Below are positions 11,701 to 23,430 of a DNA stretch of 64,000 bases, piece by piece (the first letter of the stretch is position 1; each line of letters begins with the position of its first letter). This DNA comes from Cynocephalus volans (taxonomy: Eukaryota > Chordata > Mammalia > Dermoptera > Cynocephalidae), in assembly GCF_027409185.1 (NCBI RefSeq), contig NC_084460.1, positions 64,120,501 to 64,184,500 of the forward strand. The letters are read 5' to 3'. A program made the translations under genes and the position numbers. A model generated the notes under the pieces. That model saw only the letters and a program-made list of their open reading frames with translations, ran no database searches and was not told the origin of the DNA.

Positions 11701-14700
11701 TGTCCAGCATCACACATTGAAGTCTGGCAGTACTTGATCTGCAAGCTGTTAGTTTTCTAGTCTTAGAATCCCTATAGTAAAAATCCCAAAGAACTTCCTC
11801 AAATTCAGTCAACAGTATATAGGGAAGTAATCATAAGTAAAGAGACAGGGGCAAAAGGGAACCAAAGCTAAAATCAAAGAATTTTGTGTATATATTGCCA
11901 AGGATCTTGGTAGAGTCTTTCTGCTTAATTGAGTAGCTTCATTATGATGACTAATTTCTACAAAAAGGCAAAAGAAGAGCTAAAAGGTGGTTTTTAATCC
12001 TCCAAAACAAGTGTCAGTGCTTCACTGAGCCCAAGAGTGCAGGGCACTGATCTGATATGTTGGTGAATACCTGGCCCTCCCTGTAGTAGAGGTGATGATA
12101 CCATAGCATACACAGAAACTCCCCCGCCAGGATTTACGCCTGCCGTTTATTTTGTTAAGTCATTTTCTTGTGAACACAAGTGTGCATGAATTACAGACTT
12201 CTTTTCTCTTTCTTCTAAATCAAATATAATTTGCTTTTCAAAATCTGCATTTGAAAGATAGTAGTGCTGATGAACTGGAGTGCCTTCATTGATATCTCCT
12301 GGTATCTCCTGCATGACCCAGTTAGGACAGGCATGCAAACATGTACTCACAAGTCCCCTCACTAGTCAGCGCTTATAGATGCCTGCTGTGTGCCGGGCCC
12401 ATCATGAGGTAGCACTCATGGATAGCAGGAGTGGCCTTCAGCATCAGACCTCCAGTCGCCCCAGGGAGATGCACCCAGGATGCACATGGTAATCTGTTGG
12501 GGCTGGTTTTATAACAGAGATATGCACACAGGGCTGTTGATGAGTTAATGTTGTCTCACAACACACTTTAGGTGGAGCTTAAAGAATGAGTAGAAATTGC
12601 CCAAGTGGTGTGCTAGTTAGTGCTTAATAATCAGCTCTCTGGTGCATGAGCCCTGATTTGTGGCATTTGCTAGTTTCCCACCACAGCTGGTTTCAAGCTA
12701 CCAGCAAGAAGTCAGCTGGTTCACAAAATTTCCAAAAGTTGCAGAGTTGGCTGCTGTGAACAGGTACAGGCTCTCCAGCATACCACAGGATGTAAGGGCC
12801 TTTCAGGCAAAGAAAGCCCTGAGTCCAGGGTGTGGGGACTTCTACATTAGGAGCTGGGGTACCTAGTGTATGGAGCAGTTAGAAGAAGGTGTGGAAGATC
12901 AGGCCAGACTTGAGGGCCTTGCAGGTATTGAAGCCCAAGGTGTTTGGGGGCGTCTGTGCTTAGAGGGACCCTCAGGTACCAGGGAGGGACCAGCGTGGTT
13001 GGAGGGAAGCAAACCCCATTGCAGTTGTGAGGGGACCTCTCCTGAGGAATGACAGGGTGAAAGGGGAGGATGAATTTGGGAGACGTTGAGAAAGATTAGA
13101 CAGCACATGGTGACTCAGAAGTGGGTGCATGGGAAAAGAAGGATCAGGGAGACTTAGGCGACCCCACAGGGAGGGCCAAGCAGAGCAGTGAGGGGCCTAG
13201 GCAATGCCTCAGGACCTCGACCTTGGGCAGGCCACCACCTCATCTGTAGCTCAGTTTTATCCTGTGTAAGATGGAACCCTGATAGCAGGACAAGTTTCTG
13301 TTAGCAGAAGTGCCCCACAGAAGTGGGGATCACTGATATTCGCATGCAATCCCTAGGACTATCCTAAAGCAAGAAAAGAAGAGGCAGTGTCCCTTTTTTA
13401 CTGTTAAGTGTAGTTGTGAGGGACTTCACAGCAGTGAGGAGCATTCAGCTCATCAGAGGAGGTGGTATAGCTAAGGCTGCATGTAGTTTCTGACACAGTG
13501 CCATATCACAGTTGAATGGCACAGTTTGATTCAGATGAGAAGCACCAACATTCCTCCCATACTCCCTTGTTTGTAGTCATAATGGGACTATACATTTGAG
13601 CCTACCAGAAAACCCAGGTGCCGAGCTGTCACGCGTGACTAACTCTTTACTAATCAGGATTTTTTTCTACCACTTCATGACACCTTAAGCTTGGTGAGTT
13701 TAGCAGCAGAATATCCTGTCTGGATAGAAATATCTGTCAATAGGAAGAAGAATAAAGCAGCTGTTCAGAGTAACACTTATTTCTTTTAATAGTATTATTT
13801 GGGGATTAATTTATATACATGTTATCTTTCATATGTGCTCTCTGCCATGTGCTAGACAATAAGGACAGAAGGACCAGCTAAACTTGAGTCAGACATGCTC
13901 AGACTTGTCAGTGGCGAGTGCCCCTTCATCTGTTCTTGCACTCAGAGAGTACTTGCTGGGAGCCTGCAGACACCATGCTGAGTCCTGGGGGCTCCACAGC
14001 CCATGGAAGGGGGCTCTGTACAAGGTCCCGTCTTGCTGTGGAGGCAGAAACACACACGTGTACCACGGGGTGCCTGGCAGATGCTTAGCGTACTTGATGA
14101 GGTAGAAATGTAACTCAGAATAAGGCGCCAGTGTTTGTTCACCCTCATGATGCCCCATTTGGATGCACAAGAAGGTTCCTTCAGTAGTTTATAGTTTTGA
14201 AGTATTTCTATAGCCAGGACTATAATTAGGGAAGCAATAAAAAGAGAACAGTTGCATGGCAGATCACGAACACCCCATCACCCATTCCTATACCCCACTC
14301 TTCACAAAGGGCAGGTCGTTTCTAGAACTAAACTGAGGGAATTAGTTCATTTAAGCAAGAAATGGATGGTCATTGTCCATTGTGAACAGCAGGATTATAG
14401 AAGGGCACAGAGCATTTTGAGGAGAGCACTGCCTTTATGGCAGAAGAGTGTATTGACCAGCTGGGAACAAAACAAATGAGGAAGCACAAATCAGAAGCTC
14501 GCAGATGTGCACGTGGTGCTGAGGCACCTGCTCAGAACAAAGGGAGGGAGTGAGGCGGGACCAGCAGCTTCATCAGATGCCCCAGAACCCATCCTCAGGA
14601 AGTGGTACTTCTCATGAGAGTGAAGGGATGTGTTCTAAGACAACTTCATTGAGGCCTGAAAAGCCTGAGATGGTTTAAGCCCAAACCTGATCCAGGGCTA

Positions 14701-14904
14701 ACCAATTCAGCTCCCTCCAGGTGGAAAGGCAGCCGCACCTCTCACAGCGAGGGGCCCCTGAAAGTATGGAATGTACGTAGGCATGGTCATCATTCTTCCA
14801 GCCTTCCAAGGGGAAAACCCAGTGGCTGTGTAAGGGAGGAAATGGTTTGTAAATTTGAAATCATAGAAATGTAAAGCTAGAAGGTGGGAAGATGTTGGAC
14901 AAAG
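8779..14904. other. FBXO25 intron (first 6.1 kb of a 7.0-kb intron)
   Basis: Long intron with few recognisable features. A stretch near 11430-11530 (ACAAGTGATCATACATATTTGTG) resembles old L1 3' UTR. A MIR-like core lies near 13215-13300 and L2/MIR-like text near 12360-12430 and 13840-14110. Short open frames here lack splice sites and homology and are not called genes. Confidence 0.55.
13210..13300 (+). repeat. MIR fragment, sense
   Basis: GGGCAGGCCACCACCTCATCTGTAGCTCAGTTTTATCC resembles the MIR core (GGGCAAGT...CTCAGTTT), followed by a diverged TGTAAGATGG part. It is short and diverged. Confidence 0.5.
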
Positions 14905-15210
14905 CATACCAGGTTTCAGTTATGCAGGAGGAGTAAGTTCTGGAGATCTGATTATAGTCGTGGTGACTAATGTATAACATGGTGGTTAATAATAATGTGT
15001 TGTTACTTCAGATTTGCTAAGAGAGTAGATCTTAAATATACTCCCCCCACACACAAAAAAATTACTACATTGAGGTGCTGAATATGCTAATCAGCTTGAT
15101 TGTGGTAATCACTTCATCATGTATTCTGTAAATATATAAAATTTTTATTTGTAAATTATACCTCAACAAAGAAAAATAATTTTTTAATTAAAAAATAAAT
15201 ATAAATAAAG
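14905..15210 (+). repeat. Old L1M 3' end, sense
   Basis: Contains GCTGAATATGCTAATCAGC, TTGATTGTGGTAATCACTTC and TTTTTATTTGTAAATTATACC followed by CTCAACAAAG and an A-rich end (about 15170-15205). These match the 3' UTR and tail of old L1M elements. Confidence 0.78.
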
Positions 15211-15779
15211 CTAGAAAGTACATAAAGACAGTTTAGTCTACTTCCCCTCATCAAGTTGAAAGGCTGTGGCCCATCAAGGCCCATGTACCTTCCAGGCCAT
15301 GTAGATAGTGGCGTGGTGTGGACTCAGGGCGCAGGTGCTGACTCAGGCTGAAGCACCCCCCACCTGGTTTCCCTTAAAATGCATAACTTTGTTGCCCTCC
15401 TGAAGCATTTGATTCATTTAGTTAAAAATTCTATATTCTCAGAAGCTACTATTTTCCAGGTATGTCAACTACTGTCTTCCTAGTGTTGAGAGTAAACCTG
15501 GTGCATGTAGAGAGAGCAGAAGGAGCCTCCATGTTTCTGGCTGCTCCATCCTGGCCTTGGGAGACAGGACAAGTCGTGTTGTGCACCTGCCTCTGCCCTG
15601 AGATCATGGATGCAGTGCTTCGCCCACTGCCAAGTTCAGAGTAAAGGGATGCTTTAAGTGGTCGCATTTCTTTTGTATTGCCATATTTCAACGTATTTAT
15701 TCAAGCTTGACCATTGAAAAAATGGAAAAATGCTGTTCATTGTCTTCTCATCGAAATGTCACTGGTGTTTTCCTTTCAG
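15211..15779 (+). other. FBXO25 intron end with tandem (NAGNAG) acceptor
   Basis: No repeat was recognised. The intron ends in TTTTCCTTTCAG (15768-15779), followed at once by CAG|GTGAAC. This gives two AG acceptors three bases apart (15778-15779 and 15781-15782). Confidence 0.7.
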
Positions 15780-15962
15780 CAGGTGAACAGTGGCCTCACT
15801 CTCAGCGACCTTCCTTTGCACATGCTGAACAACATCTTGTACCGGTTCTCAGACGGATGGGACATCATAACTTTAGGCCAAGTGACCCCCACGCTGTACA
15901 TGCTCAGTGAAGACAGACAGTTGTGGAAGAAACTGTGCCAGTACCATTTTGCCGAAAAGCAG
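15780..15962 (+). CDS. FBXO25: FBXO25 coding exon carrying the F-box
   Basis: A 183-nt, phase 0-0 exon of 61 codons. It starts [20 protein letters not shown], runs through [15 protein letters not shown], and ends [17 protein letters not shown]. This is the F-box: a leucine/proline motif (LSDLPLHML) followed by a helix-turn-helix and the terminal LWKKLC. It binds SKP1 and so recruits the CUL1-RBX1 ligase core. FBXO25 has a variant F-box placed toward the C-terminus, with no WD40 or LRR substrate domain. Acceptor TTTCAG|CAG allows one-glutamine wobble splicing, and the donor CAG|GTGAGT is consensus. The frame is intact and all residues I recognise as conserved are present. Confidence 0.97.
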
Positions 15963-18629
15963 GTGAGTGTAGTGCAGTGGTGTCCGCTTGTAGTCACGTG
16001 TGTAGTAGATTCCACCCAGTGATCACAGTCCATGAAATCACGTGGGGAGAATGGCTGGATGTTCCCATTTTTAAAGAATCAGGAACAACGACAATTTATT
16101 GAAATTCTTATGGTTTCTCTTCTATAGATAGTAAGATTTATTTTTCATATTCAAAAAGAATCATGATTCTAAAAAATAACCCAAAACCAAACAGCAAAGT
16201 GAGAGCTGAGTTCTTTCATCACATCTGTTGATCACAAGGTTTACCGTAGTCACTGGCTTTTTCTCTTCCTCTTTATTTTGATGAACCGGATTCCAGTTCT
16301 TCCCTTTACCAAGCTGTGTGTCCTTGAAAGGTTGCGCGACCTCCATGAGCTGCCGTTTTCTGCCATCACTTGGCAGACACCCCCAAGCATCCACAGAGCA
16401 TCTCCTCCTCTTGTGTTGCTCACTGCCTTCAGTCATGGTGGGAGCAGCACAAACACATTTAAGTGTCACTCACGCTCTTTTCAGGAGGTCTGCTTACCCT
16501 CACCCAAGGGGAAGTCCTGCTGTCACCATTTCTAACCTTTGCAGGACTCAAGTGTCCCCCATTCATCACACAGATATGTGGGGGGAGCTGCTCTGTGCCA
16601 GGGTGAGGGGTGCACCAGGGAGAGCAGCTGCCTACAGGGAGATGCTTACACAGTTCAGCAGGTGTGGGGAGCATTGAAGAGGAGGGACGGAATTGTGCAC
16701 TTTTCACGGGCAAGTGCTGCTGACCCTGGGAGCACAGGGAGGAGGTCAGGGTGTTCGTTGGGAAATCACAGTCACCTCGGCCATGAGCAGGCCCTGCAGA
16801 GGGAGAAGGCCCTTGGGAGGGTGATGTGTATGTGAGGAGGTGAAGGGTGAGGGGGTGAGGGTAGAGTCCGGGCCATGCCAAATCATCATTACCCAGCCAG
16901 CTCAGAAGAGCCAGCAAAGCATTTGCAACACGTTGCAACTTTCAGAAGCTCCTGTCTTCTCGTTTGAGGAATAGACTAGAGTGTATGCAGGGAGACCCAT
17001 GAAGAGACTGTCCAGGGAAAGGCCCAGGGCAACAGAGAAGATGAGGAGATGACCCTGACAGGCTGAGTTGGGGGTGGATCTTCCCAGCAGAGGTCGAGTG
17101 GGAGGTTCACATGAGAGTGGTCAGCAAAGGCAGGGCCTGGACAGACTTATCAAGAGAGGATGGAAGCAGAGCCTTGAGGAGCTGAATGACAGGGAAACTG
17201 CAGAGAACACAGAGTAGAGGTTCACAAGAGAGCTCAGAGAGAAGCAGACACTGAAGCCCGAGGCGAGCAACCTGGACAGAGAGGTCAAGAAGGAGGACAA
17301 AAAAGAGCCCACTTAATTTAGCTTTATAGAGCCCATGGGTGACCTCAGGAAAACTTGTAGGTGGACTTGTTGGGCAAGAAGCAAAAGGATCCAGATATTC
17401 ATTTGAGCTGGAAAGAAAGTGGATAAAATTCTTAGTCAGCATTGGAAATGGGGGACAGGGAGGAGTGAATAACTTTTTGGAGGGAGGGTTTAGAACCTAG
17501 GAAAAGAGGATTAAGGTAGGTGCATGTGGTAAGGGCCCCCGCATCTCATGGCTTGCCCTAGATGCTGACACGCAGCAGGTGACCGGGTGTCCTCACTTCC
17601 TCCCTACATTCAGGTCTGAGCTGTTTACCAAAGGTGTTGGTGAGAGTGCCTGACAGTATTTATACATCCAGACCTGAAACACATTTTAAGGATATCTGTC
17701 GACCATTTGTGAGGCCTTGCAGTTCCTTAAAGGAATGACATTAAAGAAGTTAAAAGTCTGTTCTGCACCAGTGTTTAATGCCCTACCAGAATGGTTACAT
17801 TAAAACCAGTATTAGCACCTACAGATGCGTATCTTGTTTGTACACATTTTCTTGACTGAATTATAAAAACACAGCATCAGAGAAATAATTATCTGTTCTT
17901 CAGGGCCCAGTAACTAACAGTAAGACTGAAAAAAGACAAGCATATTAGCAATCACTTTTATGAAAACAGCACTGGTTAGGAAACATCCTCAAAGTGAAAA
18001 CTGAGTGGGCCGTGAAGACTGGATTAATAAAATTAGTCTAAAACATTGTTAGAAGGAAAAGTTGACTTGAGCATCTGATCTGGATGTTGGATTTGAGTTC
18101 AGGAAAGTCACAGATGGCTATTTAGGAGAAAAACGATGAAGGGAATGGGAGAATTCTTTGTGTGAACGTGGGTGTAGCAAAAGATTGATGAGAAGTAGAA
18201 GTGAGACAACAAATAGTTGTTCTCTCTAGGAACTAATGTTTTAACAGTGCTCCGAGGATACAGGAATTGATATAACCAGGCCTGTAACTACATCTCTTTA
18301 TTTTTAGAGCTATTCTCTTTTCAAATTTTATTAGAAACAAGTTTTCTTCATTGACTTAATTATAATTTGTAAAGTTCTCAAAAGCCATGAGAAAGTATGA
18401 GTATGTTATACAAGTGATTACTTTTAGTTATAAAAAGTCAAATGTTGCTCATTGCAACAACAGTCTTAAAGACTAGTACAGTGTTTTACAAACCAACAAG
18501 GGAAAGGCCTTCCCACCCCAAGGATAACCCTGTTAATCCTTTAGCCCATGCATTTTGTTTCAGGCTTTATACATAAGCAAACATAGCTATGCACTGTTAT
18601 TTTCCCATAATTGAAAGCATATCACTCTA
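15963..18629. other. FBXO25 intron, mostly unrecognised
   Basis: No exon or RNA gene was recognised. Open frames of up to 159 codons on the minus strand (16459-16938) lie in GC-richer intronic sequence without homology or splice support. The region 16600-17450 is G/A-rich on the plus strand. Confidence 0.5.
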
Positions 18630-19485
18630 ACATTGTTTTTTGGTAACACCTTTATTAAGATGCCATCCACTTTGTGCAGCCATCACTACGATCGATTTTA
18701 GGACACTGTCGTCACCTCAGAAAGAAGCCTCTTACCCTTCAGCAGTCACTCCCATCCTCTCTTCCAGCCCCAGGCAACCCCTAACCTATTTTCTGTCTCT
18801 ATGGATTTACCTGTTCTGGACATTTGATATAAGTGGAATATGAAGTATTTGTCCTTTTGTGTCTGGCTTCATGTCCATAAGGCTCTGTGTTGTAGCATGA
18901 ATCAGAACTTCATTCCTTGTTAAGGCTGAATAATATTCCTTTCTATGTATTTACCACATTTTGTTTATCCATGCATCAGTTGGTAAACATTTGATTTGCT
19001 TTCACCTTGCAGCTTTTACAAGGAATGCTGCTATGAACATTCATGTACAAGTTGGCGTGTGGACATGTGTTTTCATTTCTCTTGGGTCTTATACCTAGGA
19101 GTAGAATTGCTGGATCATATGGTAATTCCATGTTTAACCTTTTGCGGGACTACCAAACTATTTTTCCAAAGTGACTGTACCATTTTACATTCCCCCAGCA
19201 GTGCTTGAGGGTTCCCAATTCTCCACATCCTCCACAACACTTGTTATTTTCTGACGTTTTGATTATAGCCATCCTAGTGGGTTTGAAGAGGTATCTTATT
19301 CCATTTCCCTGGTGACCAGGTTGTTGAGCATCTTTTCATGAGGTTATCGGCCATTTGTATATCTTCTTTGGAGAAAGATCTTTTCAAGTCCTTTATCCAT
19401 TTTTAAATTGGGTTGTCTTTTTTATTATTGACTTGTATGTGTTCTTTATTTATTCTAGGTACAGGTCCCCTTATCATATATATAT
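18630..19485 (-). repeat. Old L1 (ORF2 end and 3' region), antisense
   Basis: Antisense L1M text: GTGCAGCCATCACTACGATC, CTGAATAATATTCC, GAATGCTGCTATGAACATTC, CTGGATCATATGGTAATTCC and GACTGTACCATTTTACATTC, in the order expected for reverse-complemented L1. All frames are broken. It ends near the (TA)n run at 19478-19490. Confidence 0.88.
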
Positions 19486-19752
19486 ATGATGTATGTAACT
19501 TATTTTAACTGATTGATCTGGAATGATGTCCATGATATATCAGAATATTTAAAAGTGTTTAACAGCTGCTTAGTATTCTCTTATACAGACATACCATGAT
19601 TTATTTAATTCTTTATGATTTATCCAGGTGAGTTTAATGTCAAATAATTAAATGTTTCATGGACTACACTGCCTTTAAAAAATAGTTTTGCCCCTAATAT
19701 TATGTTTTAAAATATCTTCTGCTGATTCTGAACAGAATTTTTTTATGTTTAG

Positions 19753-19896
19753 TTTTGTAGACATTTGATCCTTTCAGAAAAAGGTCATATCGAATGGAAG
19801 TTGATGTATTTTGCACTTCAGAAATATTACCCAACTAAAGAACAGTATGGAGACACTTTACATTTTTGTCGGCACTGCAGCATTCTCTTTTGGAAG
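19753..19896 (+). CDS. FBXO25: FBXO25 coding exon (internal, C-terminal to the F-box)
   Basis: A 144-nt, phase 0-0 exon of 48 codons: FCRHLILSEKGHIEWKLMYF, then ALQKYYPTKEQYGDTLHFCR, then HCSILFWK. It carries CRH and FCRHC, a cysteine/histidine pair arrangement shared with FBXO32. This region lies C-terminal to the F-box and is thought to contribute to substrate recognition. The acceptor TTTTATGTTTAG has a T-rich but imperfect pyrimidine tract, and the donor is AAG|GTAATA. The frame is open and the sequence closely resembles other mammalian FBXO25. Confidence 0.97.
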
Positions 19897-20620
19897 GTAA
19901 TAACTTAAATATACTCTTGGAATTTGAGGATTGAAATTTGGTGAAACAAACTATATATATTTTAAGTTTAAAGGTAGAAAAAAATAGAAAACACTATTTG
20001 TGATAAGAAAATTAAGAAGGTATATTTCACCAAATATTGGGGTAGGGGAACAGGTGTGTTCATCAAAGTAAAATGTACAACTTGTGGTTTGAATCAGAAA
20101 TATTGAAAATGAAATACTGCCATCTTTTTTTCCCTGTGGATGACTGCTTCTCCCCTTTGGTAGATGTTGGCCTGTGGGAGGCGTGTTCCAGGGAGCAGGT
20201 GAGGTGAGAGCATCCAGTCACGGGCAGGTCATGACCCTCAGGAAATGTCTCAGCCAACCCAACCTGAGGACAAAGGGGCTTACAATTTCCACCCTTTTTA
20301 TAAACCTGAAGAAGAAATCTCCTTAATTGTTTCCCCAAACTCAGTTCTCAGCCTACAGCTTTGATGACCAGGCTCTCCCTTTTGTGTTGCTGTTTGCAGA
20401 GTCCTCAACAGTGTGCACAAGTGATCAGGACTAGTCTCAGGATTCATTTCTCAAAGCCAAGTTATTAGAGCAAAGGGGTCTGTATAGTCACATACAACCT
20501 GAACTTTTCTCATTTATTTGATCAAAACTTAACATATCTGCAAGTCTTGACCTTTAGTGAAAAACATAGAAACATTTTCTTCAGCAATTTCAGTATCCAA
20601 AGATTAGGAATCTTTCATCC
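19897..20620. other. FBXO25 intron, no feature recognised
   Basis: AT-rich sequence up to the target duplication of L1 copy B. No gene or repeat was recognised. Confidence 0.55.
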
Positions 20621-20632
20621 TGCTACCTCCTG
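20621..20632. repeat. Target-site duplication, left, of L1 copy B
   Basis: TGCTACCTCCTG, repeated exactly at 21409-21420, brackets the L1. Confidence 0.93.
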
Positions 20633-21408
20633 TTTTTTTTTTTTTTTTTTTTTAATTTTATTTTGTTGATATACATTGTAGCTGATTAATGCTCCCCATC
20701 ACCAAAACCTCCCTCCCTTCTCCCTCCCTCCCTCCCCCCCAACAATGTCCTTTCTGTTTGCTTGTTGTATCAACTTCAAATAATTGTGGTTGTTATATCT
20801 TCTTCCCTCCCCCCCCCCGATTTGTGTGTGTGTGTGTGTGTGTGTGTGAATTTATATATTAATGTTTAGCTCCCTCCAATAAGTGAGAACATGTGGTATT
20901 TCTCTTTCTGTGCCTGACTTGTTTCACTTAATATAATTCTCTCAAGGTCCATCCATGTTGTTGCAAATGGCAGTATTTCATTCGTTTTTATAGCTGAGTA
21001 GTATTCCATTGTGTAGATGTACCACATTTTCCGTATCCACTCATCTGATGATGGGCATTTGGGCTGGTTCCAACTCTTGGCTATTGTAAAGAGTGCTGCG
21101 ATGAACATTGGGGAACAGGTATACCTTCGACTTGATGATTTCCATTCCTCTGGGTATATTCCCAACAGTGGGATGGCTGGGTCGTATGGTAGATCTATTT
21201 GCAATTGTTTAAGGAACCTCCATACCATTTTCCATAGAGGCTGCACCATTTTGCAGTCCCACCAACAATGTATGAGAGTTCCTTTTTCTCCGCAGCCTCG
21301 CCAGCATTTATCGTTCATAGTCTTTTGGATTTTAGCCATCCTAACTGGGGTTAGATGGTATCTCAATGTGGTTTTGATTTGCATTTCCTGGATGCTGAGT
21401 GATGTTGC
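20633..21408 (-). mobile_element. Young 5'-truncated LINE-1 (copy B), minus orientation
   Basis: A run of 21 T on the plus strand (20633-20653) is the poly(A) tail of an L1 inserted antisense to FBXO25. It is followed by the same 3' UTR as copy A, a shorter TG tract (about 20822-20848) and an open ORF2 C-terminal frame from about 21384 to 20866. That frame includes a [14 protein letters not shown] stretch, [10 protein letters not shown] and [14 protein letters not shown]. The insertion is about 776 bp and is flanked by a perfect 12-bp target duplication. The perfect duplication and open frame indicate a recent event. Confidence 0.96.
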
Positions 21409-21420
21409 TGCTACCTCCTG
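21409..21420. repeat. Target-site duplication, right, of L1 copy B
   Basis: TGCTACCTCCTG, identical to 20621-20632. Confidence 0.93.
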
Positions 21421-23235
21421 TTATTTGTTTTACTTCTCTGTATCCAGACTGTCTCTGATAACAGTGTTTTTTCCACAATCAGAGGTAACCATTATATATC
21501 TCTTCTTTGGTACAATGTATTTTCTTAACATGTTAATATTGTTTCACCCTGGAATGCCTGTCCATGGTTTGCCTTGTATTTGAATATATTTAGTGTTGTG
21601 AGATTTCAATGGGGGAAGAAAAGTGTTGAAAGTATAGAAGCTGACTCCCTAGAGGGAGCGATCAGCCCTGACCCTGCACTCTGGGCTGGTGTGGGGAGGG
21701 AGCCCCTTCTAGACTGCCCCCAGGTCTAGACAAAGCTCTGACCCTCTCACATGGGCACAGCTGTATCTGCCTCACCATCTCTGGGTTTAGGGAGATAAGG
21801 CTTTTGCCTGATAGACACCATAACCTGTTTTGATGATTTCTTTTGCTTAACATTTATCTAAATTTGTTATCAGTTGGGTCATAAGACAAGCTCTAGATTG
21901 TTGGAAAAGAGACAACTGCTTTTAATTTTTTTCATTTCAAACTACATTTATAATAATGTGGCTTTTTTATTATAATTCATGATTGAGCAGAGAATGAAAA
22001 GATGTTTAGTTTTTCTTGTATTATTTTAATAGGTTTACACTATCAAAGGTAAGCAGCATCATGAATAGTTACCGATGCCTCTGTGCATGAATAACTCATG
22101 AGACTGTGTTATTTCTGATTTATATTTTGGTGTGAGTCTCTTCTTTCCCCAAATTAAAAAGACACAATATGTGTTATGTGTTTTTGCTGTAGAACATTGT
22201 CCCTCAAGAGCAGGGAATATCTCGTATTCAAATTTTTTCTCACGCTTGTGAAGTCAGCAAATCAGTTCATCAGTGAGATTACAGAGAGAGTACCCTTATT
22301 CTGTTCTCTTTGCCCCAGTCATAGGGCACAGAAAACATAGGCAAATGCTATGGAAAGAAAGAAAGGTGACTGAGAATATGGAGTCTGGGTTTTCACCCCA
22401 GCTTTGATACTTGACCCTGGAGGGAACCGGCCTCCATTCTCTGCGGTTCCTTCTAGATCAGTGCTTCTCTGAAAATCATTAACACTGACTGAAAACATGA
22501 GGATGTGTCTTCATTCACATAGTAAGAGTACATGAGATGCTATAATTTCTACTTTGAATTAATCCTTCCCCTAAAAGTTGCTTTTTTTCCTCCTGAGCAG
22601 ATTATATAATACTGTACAAATTTTAAAAGCAATTATTGTTTTATAGAGGGAAATACTATTTATGGGATAGAAAGCTTTCAATTTTGTATGTGATAGTCAG
22701 TGTTTTCCTCAGAACAATGTTTAAGAATATTGGAGCTCTCCTATCTGACAAGTAATTAACCAAGAAATAAACACTCTCCTTAGTTTATGCATTTTTAGGC
22801 AGTATAAGAATATGCTGCTTAAATTTCCTGAAATATATAAGTTCTGATTTTTTTGAGAGATGATTTTTAGCTTTCTAAAAGAATTTACCTAGAAATTCTT
22901 GTATTTAGTGAACCTTCCTACCTTACTTCATTATGTTATGAAAAGTCAGAACATACCTTTCCTAATGAATAGTTTGCTGGTCTTTTCTGTAACACTCCTT
23001 TCCTGTCCCTGGAGGTTGTGTGATGTCATACTCCATGGCCACAGCGGGCTTTAGAGCTGGCCTCGGGGAGTGGTCATTGCTCAGCTACTCCCACCAAACA
23101 TCATTCAAGACAGCATTGGTTGCAGTCCATGTTTTTATTTCTGAATCTGTGTCTGAAAATGTTTTTAAAAAGATCAGTCTCTTCCTACCTTGCCTGGTGT
23201 CTGCTCTGCAGTGCTTTCCCTGGCATAACTATCTA
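21421..23235. other. FBXO25 intron, no feature recognised
   Basis: AT-rich intronic sequence with no recognisable exon, RNA gene or repeat family. Confidence 0.5.
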
Positions 23236-23430
23236 AAGGCAGGCAGCATCGTGGGCAAGGCACAGACTTGGAATCAGGCAGAGCCAGACCTGTCCCAGTT
23301 CCTGTGGCCTTGCACGGGTTGCCAGTCTCACAACAACCATGCAGAGTTGTGAAGATTAAATATTATTGTACCTGGCACATAGCTAGTGCTCAGAAAATGG
23401 TATCTACTGTTACTACTCATTTTCTTTAGT
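23236..23430 (+). repeat. MIR SINE, sense
   Basis: A diverged MIR: GGCACAGACTTGGAATCAGG near the start, then the 3' part GTGAAGATTAAATATTATTG, TACCTGGCACATAGCTAGTG and CTCAGAAAATGGTATCTACT, in the MIR order. Confidence 0.82.

Noticed and set aside
16459..16938. 159-codon minus-strand open frame in an FBXO25 intron
   Set aside because: No recognisable domain, no splice or promoter context, and it lies in a GC-richer intron stretch where chance open frames are longer.
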